From contig JAFUFW010000030.1 in the NCBI GenBank assembly GCA_017469685.1, forward strand, positions 1-53,461: DNA of 53,461 bases, in the 5' to 3' direction. The notes under the pieces were generated by a model. The model was not told the DNA's origin. It saw nothing but the letters and a program-made list of their open reading frames with translations, and did no database searches. Position numbers and translations under genes: made by a program. Source of the DNA: Bacteroidaceae bacterium (GTDB lineage: Bacteria; Bacteroidota; Bacteroidia; Bacteroidales; Bacteroidaceae). Shown here one piece after another: positions 16,306-24,170 of this stretch. Positions within the stretch are counted from its first letter, which is position 1. Every line of letters starts with the position of its first letter.

Positions 16306-17784
16306 TCAGTTCTCCATGTGCCAGTCGCTGATGTAATACACTTCGGTGCTTATGTCGCCGAGGTTTGGTGTGCTGCCAATCTGCGAAGTCTGTATCTTCA
16401 CGAAGTCTATGTACTCGAGAGTGACGGGGCGTCCGAAGGCGTCGCGGGCGTTGCTGATGCTGACGTGGTTCATCAGTCCTGCGGGTCCTTTGACGAAGTC
16501 GCTGCCGAGGTTGTCGGCGTAGCCCCATGCGTAGGGCGGAATGTCGGAGTAGCCATTGGTGTATGTGCTGCGGTCGGCCAGGCATGAGCCGAAATAAGTG
16601 CGCTCTGTGCCCTCGACCCACGGCTGCCAGTAGTAGTCGTGCGGGTTCCAGTAGCTCATGTAAGGGACGTAGCCAGTCTGCCCGTTGATGTCGCGCCAGG
16701 CCGTTGCAGAGCGGCGGGCGGCAGGGCGATAATAGGTGATGGCATAGTCGGTGGAGTGGTTTTCGGTGCCGAATTCTGAGCCAGCGAGCTCAAACCATTG
16801 GTCGTTGGGCAGGCCATCGCCGTTGTCGTCCTGGCTTACCCAGACGATGCCGGGCTCTGACTGGTAGCTGAAGGGATTGCCTTTGATGCAAAGGTCGTAG
16901 TCGGCACCGCCGGCCTGCACGCTGTGGTCGAAACCTGCGACGAGGTAACCGCCCTGCGATCCGAGGCTTACGGACCAGCGACGAGAGAAGTGGGCGAGGA
17001 CGCTGTCGCAGGCTTGTTCGTGGGTGCAGCCGTCGGGATAGGAGTCGCCGACGATGATGTAGCCGTTGACCTGATGGCCAGGAGCGGGGATGTACTCGTA
17101 GACCTTGTTGACCATCGCCTGCCCTGTCAAGCTGCGGCGATAGGTGCCGGCGGGCGGACATACGTTGACGACGAAGGTCTGGGATGCAGATCCGGCCGCA
17201 GACGTCATCAGAATGGTTACGGTGTGGCGGCCCTCGGTGGTCGATGTGAACGGGAATGCAGTCTTGTCTGCCAGTGGACTTTCGGCGGCATCCGCGTCGT
17301 CGACCGTCCAAGTGAAGCTGGCATCATCGGGGATGTCAAGTGGGAAGACCTTGATTTTTAGGCTGCGTCCTTGCGCGATGTTGATTTCTGTCCATGGGAA
17401 GCACCAGAGGCGTGTCTCCTCGGGAAGGTCGGGCAGTGCGGCGTTCTCGCTCTCGAGGACGGTGACTTTCACTTCATCCTCTGTTGTGCCGAAACGGTTT
17501 GTCACGACGAGGCGGATGAAGAACTCGCCCGTCTCGTGCGAAAGGAACGAGAAGTGCGAGTCGGTGCTTACGACGCGGCCGTCGATAGTCCACGTGTAAG
17601 TAGTCGTCTCGTCGGCGCCGATGATGTCGGGCACCAGCATGAGCGTCTCGTCGGCGTAGATGCGGAAGCGCGCCGAGGCCTCGGCCCACGTGATGACGGG
17701 GGCCTGTCCGCTGTCGTCCGTCCTGTCGGTGCAGGCTGCGGGCAGCAGAAGGAGCAAAAGGAAAAACCAGTGTAGCCTTTTCAT
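16306..17784 (-). CDS. PKD-domain surface lipoprotein of the B12 uptake operon
   Basis: 492-aa lipoprotein (signal ends LLPAACTDRTDD, Cys18 followed by acidic residues, as in surface-exported Bacteroidetes lipoproteins). Residues about 30-110 and 125-215 are two PKD-like Ig folds ('TTYTWTIDGRVV', 'ASFTWTVDDAD'). Residues about 220-492 form a larger aromatic-rich domain with 'PGHQVNGYIIVGDSYPDG' and a calcium-type loop 'DDNGDGLPNDQWFE'. Related proteins occur at BtuB loci of gut Bacteroidetes; the role is not known to me with certainty, but B12 binding or presenting the ligand to BtuB is a reasonable guess. It overlaps the BtuG-like gene by ATGA and precedes btuB by 10 nt, so co-expression is certain. 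Confidence 0.75.
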   Translation of the reverse strand: MKRLHWFFLLLLLLPAACTDRTDDSGQAPVITWAEASARFRIYADETLMLVPDIIGADETTTYTWTIDGRVVSTDSHFSFLSHETGEFFIRLVVTNRFGTTEDEVKVTVLESENAALPDLPEETRLWCFPWTEINIAQGRSLKIKVFPLDIPDDASFTWTVDDADAAESPLADKTAFPFTSTTEGRHTVTILMTSAAGSASQTFVVNVCPPAGTYRRSLTGQAMVNKVYEYIPAPGHQVNGYIIVGDSYPDGCTHEQACDSVLAHFSRRWSVSLGSQGGYLVAGFDHSVQAGGADYDLCIKGNPFSYQSEPGIVWVSQDDNGDGLPNDQWFELAGSEFGTENHSTDYAITYYRPAARRSATAWRDINGQTGYVPYMSYWNPHDYYWQPWVEGTERTYFGSCLADRSTYTNGYSDIPPYAWGYADNLGSDFVKGPAGLMNHVSISNARDAFGRPVTLEYIDFVKIQTSQIGSTPNLGDISTEVYYISDWHMEN

Positions 17785-18905
17785 TTGAAAGCGAAGCCGT
17801 TGGGGTTGATGCCTACGCGAAACTGATCGATGAGCGAGCCCTCGGCGCTGTAGCGGCGGACGACGCCTGCCTGGCTGTAGTCGACCGCGTCGGCGACGTA
17901 GATTTCCCCGTTGTGTGGGTTGACGCCTATGCCGTAGAGCTTGTGGCGGATGCCGCGTTCGTTGCGCTCGGCCTGGATGAACGGGCGCACGGGCAGGTGG
18001 GCATCGGTGATGTTCATCCGATAGACATCGTTGTTGATAAGGTAGAGTACGGTGGCGTCGGGGTTCGTAGCGAGCACAACGCTTCCCTCGTCGGTGTCGA
18101 GCGCCTGGTCGAGTTCTATCGCGTGGGTGGCTGCATCGATGCGGTAGAGATGGGGGATGTTGTCGCTGAAGCTGTCCTCAGAGGTCTCGTAGCCTCCGTC
18201 GGTGACCACCCATAGCTTGCCGCGCGCGTCAACGACCATACTCTTTGGCTGCCAGCTGGTCAGCGCTATGCTGTCGGTGAGCTGGTCGGTGCGTGTGTCT
18301 ACGACGAGCAGCTTGTTGCTGTAGCTCCAGCAGTTGGTGAAAAGCTCCGTGCCGTGCTGCACCATCTGCTCGGTCGAACAGTAGCCGAAGGCCTGCGGCT
18401 GCTCGGTTGAGATGCTGGCTGTGTAGGTCATCGTCTGCGGGTTGAAGATGGTGATGTAGGGGGCGTAGAGGTCGGTGACGTAGGCCTTCGTGTCGGAGAG
18501 GAAATGGATGTAGCGCGGGTTGATCATGTGCTCGGTCTGCCCCGAGGTCAGCTGTCCCTGTACGCGGAAAGTGTTGGCATCGATGGCCCAGATGATGCCG
18601 CTGTTCTCAACGGCTATGTAAGCTGTGCCCCGATGCAGGGTGATGCTCTGCCCTGTGTCGCCGAGGCGGCGGTCGTTGGCCCGCTGGAAGACGGCGTTCT
18701 CCACGGTGCGTGCCTCAGGGTCGTAGTAGGAGAGTGAGGCGTTGCCCGCATTGAAATTGCCTTCGCACAGTACGAAGATGCCGCGGCCCTGGGCGTCGAA
18801 GGGCTCTTCCTCTGTGCCAGGGTCAGAATTGGAGCAAGCTGCCAGCAGCACCGTGGCAGCCAGCAGCTTGCTTAATAATAATATATGTACGTGCGTGCGC
18901 GACAT
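17781..18905 (-). CDS. btuG: BtuG-like beta-propeller surface B12-binding lipoprotein
   Basis: 374-aa lipoprotein (signal ends VLLAACSNSD, with acidic residues after the Cys). The rest is a YncE/DUF5074-like seven-bladed propeller with the typical opening 'GRGIFVLCEGNFNAGNASLS' and repeated blade motifs ('AYIAVENSGIIWAIDANTF', 'AYVTDLYAPYITIFNPQT'). In Bacteroides thetaiotaomicron, BtuG caps BtuB at the cell surface and binds B12 with extremely high affinity; the same gene pair under one riboswitch here supports that assignment. It lies 2 nt after the DUF4465 gene and overlaps the PKD gene by ATGA. Confidence 0.85.
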   Translation of the reverse strand: MSRTHVHILLLSKLLAATVLLAACSNSDPGTEEEPFDAQGRGIFVLCEGNFNAGNASLSYYDPEARTVENAVFQRANDRRLGDTGQSITLHRGTAYIAVENSGIIWAIDANTFRVQGQLTSGQTEHMINPRYIHFLSDTKAYVTDLYAPYITIFNPQTMTYTASISTEQPQAFGYCSTEQMVQHGTELFTNCWSYSNKLLVVDTRTDQLTDSIALTSWQPKSMVVDARGKLWVVTDGGYETSEDSFSDNIPHLYRIDAATHAIELDQALDTDEGSVVLATNPDATVLYLINNDVYRMNITDAHLPVRPFIQAERNERGIRHKLYGIGVNPHNGEIYVADAVDYSQAGVVRRYSAEGSLIDQFRVGINPNGFAFK

Positions 18906-18907
18906 AT

Positions 18908-19627
18908 TTAGAGCTCAACAACGACGTTGTCGAAAGCGAAGTACTTGGGATGCTTCACGCCCCAGTCGCTCCTGTCGCTGCCGTCCATGGTGAATGTAAG
19001 GCTGTTGACGGCGCCGAGGCTACGGAGGTCGACCTTCGTCCATTTATCGAGGATCTGACCGTCGCGGGCCATGTCCACGTCGAGCTTTTTGCCGTTATCG
19101 GCGGTGATGGTGAGGGTGAGATTGCCATCATTGGCCAACGAAGCAGCATAACCATCGCCATTGGTGACCACTCCCAGCTCATAGGTCGTGGGGCCAATCT
19201 CCATGGAGCGGATGACGCGGCTCACACCTTCGGCAAACTTGATGGTGGCGTCGCAGTATACGACGGCGAAGTTCTGGCTGCCATTGCTTGCGGGCACTGC
19301 CAGCTGGTAGTTGTATTTGGCGTGATTGGTGATGTCGGCATCAATGTAGTTGGAGATGGCTGTGCCACCTTCTGAGAAACCATACTGGCCACCGAAGGCG
19401 TTCGTCATGCCGCCGGTGAGGCCTGTTGCAGCGTCTGCCCAGGCATAGCCCTTGGCGTTGGCGCCGTAGAGCAGGTCGCCGCCGTACTGCTCGCTGTCAA
19501 TGAGTGCGTTCCAGGCAGCGCCTTCGAATGTAAGTGTGGCTGTTCTCACTTCGTCGTCATCGTCGCAGGCGGTGAAGAACGTCATGGTCATTGCCAGAAC
19601 GGCAAATGTCAGAAGATACTTTTTCAT
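18908..19627 (-). CDS. DUF4465-family lipoprotein, first gene of the B12 operon
   Basis: 239-aa lipoprotein. The frame stays open far upstream, through the riboswitch, but the real start is the ATG at 19627, which gives a clean lipoprotein signal (MKKYLLTFAVLAMTMTFFTAC) followed by five acidic residues (DDDDE), a surface-export type signal. The mature part is a beta-sandwich resembling DUF4465 ('ANAKGYAWADAATGLTGG', 'FSEGGTAISNYIDADI', C-terminal 'FAFDNVVVEL'). DUF4465 proteins are recurrent members of riboswitch-controlled cobalamin loci in Bacteroidetes; a role as an extra surface B12-binding protein (BtuH-like) is likely but not proven from sequence. It is directly downstream of the cobalamin aptamer. 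Confidence 0.8.
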   Translation of the reverse strand: MKKYLLTFAVLAMTMTFFTACDDDDEVRTATLTFEGAAWNALIDSEQYGGDLLYGANAKGYAWADAATGLTGGMTNAFGGQYGFSEGGTAISNYIDADITNHAKYNYQLAVPASNGSQNFAVVYCDATIKFAEGVSRVIRSMEIGPTTYELGVVTNGDGYAASLANDGNLTLTITADNGKKLDVDMARDGQILDKWTKVDLRSLGAVNSLTFTMDGSDRSDWGVKHPKYFAFDNVVVEL

Positions 19628-19764
19628 TTTCTTGTTTTGTTTGAAGTTATACATTAAAAAGTAATTACTGTCCGCGCAGTTCTGCTCGTCAGCACACACG
19701 AAGGGGGCACAAAGGTCGTTGGCTTTGTCCTTTCGCCTTACCTCGAGGCTTCGGAGCTTGCTCT

Positions 19765-19931
19765 GTGTGCGGCAGGTCTTCTGACTCGTTCCCGGACTTG
19801 GCACCTTCCCGGCGCAGAAGCGCCAGTGGCTATGTGTCGCCAGTCCGACGACGGAACTCACAGCAGCGGGACTGTGCAGGACTCTCACCTGCTTCCCTCT
19901 TAGCGCCCCACGCAGGGGGCGAACCGCACGA
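19765..19931 (-). promoter_or_regulatory. Cobalamin riboswitch (aptamer)
   Basis: Reverse-strand RNA with the conserved core: closing stem P1 from CCGCAC (19772-19767) with GTGCGG (19929-19924), the 'AAGAGGGAAGCAGGTGAGAG' region, 'CACAGTCCCGCTGCTGTGA', the B12 box AGCCACTGG (19832-19824) and 'GGGAAGGTG...AGAAGACCTGCC' at the 3' side. It is followed by a leader of about 135 nt before the DUF4465 ATG, with no U-tract terminator, so control is probably at translation or by mRNA decay. Confidence 0.95.
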
Positions 19932-19951
19932 GCTATGTTTGTTTTCGGCTG

Positions 19952-19982
19952 CAAAGGTACTCGAACTTGGCGAAACCGCCAA
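19952..19982 (-). promoter_or_regulatory. Promoter of the B12 uptake operon
   Basis: -7 box TACCTTTG (19959-19952) with TTG at 19982-19980, exactly 20 nt apart. The transcript would start about 15 nt before the aptamer closing stem. Confidence 0.75.
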
Positions 19983-20028
19983 GCTTTTTCCAAAAAATGT
20001 ATGTAAACCTTCTTCAAATGCTCTCTTC

Positions 20029-20165
20029 GCCAACGTCGGAGAGTTTGCAAGCCAACGTCGGGAAAGCTGTATTAATTCTTTAATTCACGTCGCGCTTTCT
20101 ATAAATCACGTCGCGATTTTTACAAATCACGTTGCGCTTTTTATAAATCGCGTTGTGAAAAGTAG
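20029..20165. repeat. 21-nt iteron-like tandem repeats with two flanking half-copies
   Basis: Units of 21 nt beginning at 20086, 20107 and 20128, plus a partial fourth at 20149. Consensus about CACGTCGCGCTTTCTATAAAT. Two further copies of GCCAACGTCGG lie at 20029 and 20051, 22 nt apart. The ACGTCG/ACGTTG cores are on one helix face (two turns). The array is between the B12 operon promoter and the initiator tRNA. No gene seen in it. Confidence 0.85.
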
Positions 20166-20245
20166 ATAATGGACAGCCGTATGGGCTTATCCTTCTGGCG
20201 GAAAAACAAAAGAAGGAGACCCGAATGGATCTCCTTCCTGATGAG

Positions 20246-20318
20246 TTGCGGAGGTTGGACTCGAACCGACGACCTCCAGGTTATGAGCCTGGCGAGCTAC
20301 CAACTGCTCCACTCCGCG
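20246..20318 (-). tRNA. Initiator tRNA-fMet (CAT)
   Basis: Reverse-strand cloverleaf beginning CGCGGAG and ending CTCCGCA plus discriminator A. The C1:A72 mismatch marks an initiator tRNA. Anticodon stem CCAGG/CCTGG around CTCATAA (CAT), T-loop TTCGAGT. Confidence 0.95.
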
Positions 20319-20365
20319 ATGTTACTAAAGCGCTCGCGAGCAGGCTTTCCTGTCGTTTGCGGCTG

Positions 20366-20396
20366 CAAAGGTACAACATTTATAAATAACAGCCAA
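20366..20396 (-). promoter_or_regulatory. Promoter for tRNA-fMet
   Basis: -7 box TACCTTTG (20373-20366) and TTGG at 20396 downward, 20 nt apart; the same GCTTGG context as the B12 operon promoter. Confidence 0.75.
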
Positions 20397-20429
20397 GCTT
20401 TTTCGCTAAAAAATGCATAAGATGAGTCT

Positions 20430-20451
20430 TTTTTGCACACGTGCGCAAAAA
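20430..20451. promoter_or_regulatory. Candidate TetR operator
   Basis: 22-nt palindrome TTTTTGCACACGTGCGCAAAAA with a single mismatched pair, 15 nt upstream of the TTG element of the tetR promoter. Related pieces (GTGTGCGCC, TTGCGCAA) follow directly. Placement and symmetry fit autoregulation by the TetR protein; no binding evidence. Confidence 0.5.
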
Positions 20452-20466
20452 GTGTGCGCCATTTTC

Positions 20467-20497
20467 TTGCGCAATAATGGTAAATAAACTACTTTTG
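20467..20497 (+). promoter_or_regulatory. Promoter of the tetR-fabG-rluA unit
   Basis: TTG at 20467-20469, 20 nt spacer, TACTTTTG at 20490-20497. Leader of about 68 nt to the ATG. Confidence 0.75.
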
Positions 20498-20571
20498 CGC
20501 TGTAATAAGAATTTGCAGAGACGGCCTGCCTGACAGCCGCCTGCATTAATAAGAAAAAGCCCTACTGCACT

Positions 20572-21168
20572 ATGCCACAACTGAAGACACGGCAGCTACT
20601 CATTGACATAGCCCGTCTGCAATTTGCCAAGCGGGGGTTCGACGGCACCACGATGAACGACATAGCCGAAGCATCGGGCAAAGGTCGGCGCACGCTCTAC
20701 ACATACTTCAAGAGCAAGGATGAGGTCTACGAGGCAGTCATCAACGGCGAGCTGCAGCGCATCTCGTCGACGTTCCTCGCTGTGGCGCGCAAGCAGCTCT
20801 CGCCCATCGACAAACTCGTGGAGCTGATCTTCGCCCACCTGAGCCTCATGAAGGAGGCCGTGGAGCGCAACGGATACCTGCGCGCAGAGTTCTTCCGCAA
20901 TATCTGGCAGGTGGAGAGCGTGCGTAAGAAGTACGACAAGAAGGAGCACGACATCATTCAGAAGACGCTCGAAGAGGGCATGGAGGCTCGCATCTTCGAT
21001 ATCGACGACCTGCCGCTCTACACCGACATCATACAAGCCGCGGCCAAAGGGCTTGAGGTGCCTTACATCTATGGCCGCCTGGGCAAGGGCATGGACATCA
21101 AGGCTACGCGCCCCATCGTGGCAAAAATCCTCAGGCGCGTGCTGCTCAAGGATGTAATCTATCATTAA
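20572..21168 (+). CDS. TetR/AcrR-family transcriptional regulator
   Basis: 198 aa. N-terminal helix-turn-helix at about 8-55 ('FDGTTMNDIAEASGKGRRTLYTYFKSKDEVYEAV' region), then a helical ligand-binding domain. TetR proteins repress target promoters until a small ligand binds. It is 16 nt ahead of fabG and so probably senses fatty-acid status or another lipid signal; this is inferred from context only. The palindrome at 20430-20451 could be its own operator. Confidence 0.88.
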   Translation: MPQLKTRQLLIDIARLQFAKRGFDGTTMNDIAEASGKGRRTLYTYFKSKDEVYEAVINGELQRISSTFLAVARKQLSPIDKLVELIFAHLSLMKEAVERNGYLRAEFFRNIWQVESVRKKYDKKEHDIIQKTLEEGMEARIFDIDDLPLYTDIIQAAAKGLEVPYIYGRLGKGMDIKATRPIVAKILRRVLLKDVIYH

Positions 21169-21184
21169 AAACATACACTATCGC

Positions 21185-21922
21185 ATGAAACTTCTCGAAG
21201 GAAAGACAGCGCTCATCACAGGCGCTGCACGGGGCATTGGCAAGGCCATTGCACTGAAGTTCGCCGCTGAAGGCGCTAACATCGCATTCACTGACCTCGC
21301 CGTCAACGAAGAGACACAGGCGGAAATAGCTGCTCTGGGCGTAAAATGCAAGAGCTATGCCAGAAACGCAGCCGATTTCGCTGAGACGGAGGAGCTGGTG
21401 AAACAGGTGAAGGAGGACTTCGGAACCATCGACGTGCTCGTGAACAACGCTGGCATCACCAAGGACGGCCTTATGCTGCGAATGACCGAGCAGCAGTGGG
21501 ACGCCGTGATTGGCGTGAACCTCAAGTCGGCATTCAATTTCATCCACGCCTGCGTACCCGTGATGATGCGCCAGCGTGGCGGTTCGATCATCAATATGGC
21601 CAGCGTCGTGGGCGTCCACGGCAATGCAGGTCAGGCCAACTACGCTGCCTCAAAGGCCGGTATGATAGCCCTGGCCAAGAGCATCGCACAGGAGATGGGG
21701 CCCAAGGGCATACGTGCCAATGCCATCGCCCCCGGCTTCATCGAGACGGCTATGACGGCCCAGCTGCCTGAAGCCGTGCGCGAGGACTGGATGAAGAAGA
21801 TACCCCTCCGCCGCGGCGGCAAGCCCGAGGACGTGGCCGACGTGGCCCTCTTCCTCGCTTCAGACCTTAGCTCATACGTCAGCGGACAGGTTATCCAGAT
21901 CGATGGCGGCATGAATATGTGA
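21185..21922 (+). CDS. fabG: 3-oxoacyl-[acyl-carrier-protein] reductase
   Basis: 245-aa short-chain dehydrogenase. Cofactor loop 'TGAARGIGKA' at about 12-21, 'NNAG' at about 89-92, catalytic Ser in 'IINMASVVG', YAASK (Tyr/Lys of the active site) at about 153-157 and the FabG-type 'IAPGFIETAMT'. It reduces 3-ketoacyl-ACP with NADPH in fatty-acid elongation. Length is the same as E. coli FabG within one residue. It sits 16 nt after tetR and shares one base with the next gene start. Confidence 0.93.
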   Translation: MKLLEGKTALITGAARGIGKAIALKFAAEGANIAFTDLAVNEETQAEIAALGVKCKSYARNAADFAETEELVKQVKEDFGTIDVLVNNAGITKDGLMLRMTEQQWDAVIGVNLKSAFNFIHACVPVMMRQRGGSIINMASVVGVHGNAGQANYAASKAGMIALAKSIAQEMGPKGIRANAIAPGFIETAMTAQLPEAVREDWMKKIPLRRGGKPEDVADVALFLASDLSSYVSGQVIQIDGGMNM

Positions 21923-22602
21923 TGAGGGTCCTCTACGAAGACAACCACGTGATTATCGTCGCGAAGCAGGCTGGCGAGATCGTTCAGGGCGACAAGACCG
22001 GCGACCGCACGCTTGCCGACGACGTGAAAGCCTATATCAAGGAACGCTACGCCAAGCCGGGCGAAGTGTTCCTTGGCATTGTGCACCGCTTGGACCGCCC
22101 GGTCAGTGGCGTTGTGGTTTTTGCACGCACAAGCAAGGCGCTGACGAGGCTCAACGAGATGTTCCGCGACGCCAGGGTGCAGAAGACCTACTGGGCTCTC
22201 GTGCAGAACCCGCCGAAGGAGCAGGAGGCAACGCTCACCCACTATATCGTCCGCAACGAGAAGCAGAACAAGAGCTATGCCTACGCCACTGAGCGCCCAA
22301 GCTCAAAGAAGGCCGTGCTCGATTATAAGGTCATCGGGCACTCCGACCGCTACTGCCTCCTGGAAGTACACCTGCACACCGGCCGCCACCACCAGATACG
22401 CTGCCAGCTCGCAGCCATAGGTTGTCCCATCCGTGGCGACCTCAAATACGGCGCGCCACGCAGCAACCCCGACGGCAGTATAAGTCTTAACGCCCACAGC
22501 GTCCGGTTCGAGCATCCTGTGTCGCACAATGATATCTACGTCGAGGCTCCCGTGCCAGACGAAGGCCCTTGGCGAGCTTTCGCCGCTACAGAGGGCGCTT
22601 AG
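21922..22602 (+). CDS. RluA-family pseudouridine synthase
   Basis: 226-aa pseudouridine synthase with the catalytic motif HRLDRPVSG at about 56-64 (Asp nucleophile) and 'TGRHHQIRCQLAAIG' near the C-terminus. It isomerises uridine in rRNA or tRNA. The N-terminal S4 domain found in RluC/RluD is missing, so this is the short RluA/TruC-like type. Start: ATG at 21922 overlaps the fabG stop by one base (TGATG); a GTG one codon earlier is possible. The tetR-fabG-rluA order suggests one mRNA. Confidence 0.88.
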   Translation: MRVLYEDNHVIIVAKQAGEIVQGDKTGDRTLADDVKAYIKERYAKPGEVFLGIVHRLDRPVSGVVVFARTSKALTRLNEMFRDARVQKTYWALVQNPPKEQEATLTHYIVRNEKQNKSYAYATERPSSKKAVLDYKVIGHSDRYCLLEVHLHTGRHHQIRCQLAAIGCPIRGDLKYGAPRSNPDGSISLNAHSVRFEHPVSHNDIYVEAPVPDEGPWRAFAATEGA

Positions 22603-22712
22603 GGAGCACTCCTTGAGCCCGGAAAACGCACAAAAATAGCCTCAGAGCAGAAAAAAATGACGTTGAAGTGAAAAAAACTTTATTCTTTAATCGCTAATCG
22701 CTAATCTTTTAT

Positions 22713-22720
22713 TACCTTTG
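22713..22720 (+). promoter_or_regulatory. -7 box for tRNA-Ser
   Basis: TACCTTTG 15 nt before the tRNA-Ser 5' end. No good TTTG is seen 19-20 nt upstream; two direct TCGCTAA copies lie there instead. Confidence 0.65.
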
Positions 22721-22734
22721 CCCCGCTAAACTCA

Positions 22735-22819
22735 GGAGAGATGGCAGAGTGGTCGATTGCATCGGTCTTGAAAACCGACGTACTGAAAGGTACCGGGGGT
22801 TCGAATCCCTCTCTCTCCG
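22735..22819 (+). tRNA. tRNA-Ser (TGA)
   Basis: Class II tRNA: acceptor GGAGAGA/TCTCTCC with discriminator G, anticodon stem TCGGT/ACCGA around CTTGAAA (TGA), variable arm, T-loop TTCGAAT. Confidence 0.96.
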
Positions 22820-22826
22820 CGCGCTG

Positions 22827-22851
22827 GATGCAACCTCAAGTAGGTTGCATC
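22827..22851 (+). terminator. Possible terminator/processing hairpin after tRNA-Ser
   Basis: 10-bp stem GATGCAACCT/AGGTTGCATC with loop CAAGT, 7 nt after the tRNA. The U-tract is poor (TGTTGTT), so termination is probably partial, and the MFS gene 30 nt on may be read from the tRNA promoter. Confidence 0.5.
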
Positions 22852-22880
22852 TGTTGTTAACGGAATAAACGTCCGACGGT

Positions 22881-24077
22881 ATGGAACAGACACAAGAACG
22901 ACTATGGAACAGAAACTATTGTAAAGTGATGGCCGCGAACTTCGCGCTGTTCTTTGCCTTCTACCTCCTCACGCCGCTGCTTCCGATATATCTGAGCGAG
23001 CACTTCGGCGCAACAAAGGATATGATTGGGCTGGTGCTGTCGGGCTATTCGGTGACCGCTCTGCTCTTCAGGCCTTTCAGCGGTTATCTTGTAGACTCGT
23101 TTCCGCGCAAGGTGGTGCTGATGGTTACCTTCTGTGCCTTCGCTATATTTTTCGTGGGTTATCTGGCTGCGTCGACGCTTCTGCTGTTCACGATAGTGCG
23201 TACGCTCCACGGAGGCCCCTTCGGCGCACTTACCGTAGCCAACTCCACGGCAGCCATCGATGTCCTGCCTTCAAGCCGACGCACCGAGGGCATTGGATAT
23301 TATGGCTTGAGCAACAACCTGTCCATGGCCATTGCACCTACTATAGGCATCTTTATCTACAGGTACAGCAACAGCTTTGAACTGCTCTTCTGGCTTGCCC
23401 TGCTCATAGCTTTCGCCGGACTGGCGGTTGATTCTACCGTAGTGTTTCCACAGAGAGATATTGTGCGCAATAGGGCTAAGCTGTCGCTCGACCGTTTCTT
23501 CCTTCTGAAAGGATGGCTGCTGGGGCTTAACATGGTAGCTTTCGGCTTCAGTTTCGGAGTCCTCAGTAATTATCTCGCAATATATGGCAAGGATGTGATG
23601 GGCATTACAAGCGGCACAGGCACTTATTTCATGCTCTGCGCAGTGGGGCTTATGCTCTCGCGTCTGCAGGGCAGCAAGGCTCTGCGGCAAGGGCGACTCA
23701 CCAGCAACGCAGGGCAGGGAATGCTTCTCTCTCTCGTAGGCTACACGCTGTTTATATTGCTGCCAACGCCTGTCGGCTACTATGCATCGGCCCTGCTTAT
23801 AGGGCTCGGCAATGGCCACATGTGGCCTGCATTCCAGAACATGACTATCAACGTTGCCCGCAACAACCAGCGTGGGACGGCAAATTCTACCATACTTATC
23901 TCATGGGACATAGGCATGGGACTTGGCATACTGCTGGGAGGTGTCATCGCAGAGCACTTGGGCTACGTTGCAGCCTTCTGGACTGTAGTGCTGGTAAACG
24001 CGCTTGGCGTAGCCACTTACTTCCTCTTCACGAAGGCGTTCTTCCTCAGGCGCAATCTGAACCCGACTGTCAGATAG
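22881..24077 (+). CDS. MFS transporter
   Basis: 398-aa major facilitator with about 12 hydrophobic segments, the loop 2-3 motif 'SGYLVDSFPRKVV' (variant of GxxxDRxGRR) and 'SWDIGMGLGILLGG' in the second half. It is related to the multidrug/sugar-efflux style carriers common in Bacteroidetes; substrate unknown. Start ATG 61 nt after tRNA-Ser with no separate promoter seen. A bidirectional terminator follows 45 nt after the stop. Confidence 0.88.
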   Translation: MEQTQERLWNRNYCKVMAANFALFFAFYLLTPLLPIYLSEHFGATKDMIGLVLSGYSVTALLFRPFSGYLVDSFPRKVVLMVTFCAFAIFFVGYLAASTLLLFTIVRTLHGGPFGALTVANSTAAIDVLPSSRRTEGIGYYGLSNNLSMAIAPTIGIFIYRYSNSFELLFWLALLIAFAGLAVDSTVVFPQRDIVRNRAKLSLDRFFLLKGWLLGLNMVAFGFSFGVLSNYLAIYGKDVMGITSGTGTYFMLCAVGLMLSRLQGSKALRQGRLTSNAGQGMLLSLVGYTLFILLPTPVGYYASALLIGLGNGHMWPAFQNMTINVARNNQRGTANSTILISWDIGMGLGILLGGVIAEHLGYVAAFWTVVLVNALGVATYFLFTKAFFLRRNLNPTVR

Positions 24078-24122
24078 GCGCCAGGCCCGGGCTCCTTTAC
24101 GGAAAATATAGCTATGTGCAAT

Positions 24123-24162
24123 AAAAAAAGCCACTGATTAATAGCGTAATCAGTGGCTTTTT
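24123..24162. terminator. Bidirectional rho-independent terminator
   Basis: 15-bp perfect stem AAAAGCCACTGATTA/TAATCAGTGGCTTTT (24126-24140 with 24147-24161), loop ATAGCG, between the convergent MFS and CotH genes. Confidence 0.92.
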
Positions 24163-24170
24163 GTATTCTT

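Noticed and set aside
19628-20050. N-terminal extension of the DUF4465 protein
   Set aside because: It would translate the cobalamin riboswitch and its promoter; the ATG at 19627 gives a normal lipoprotein signal.
20029-20165. CRISPR array
   Set aside because: The 21-nt units are contiguous with no unique spacers and no cas genes nearby.
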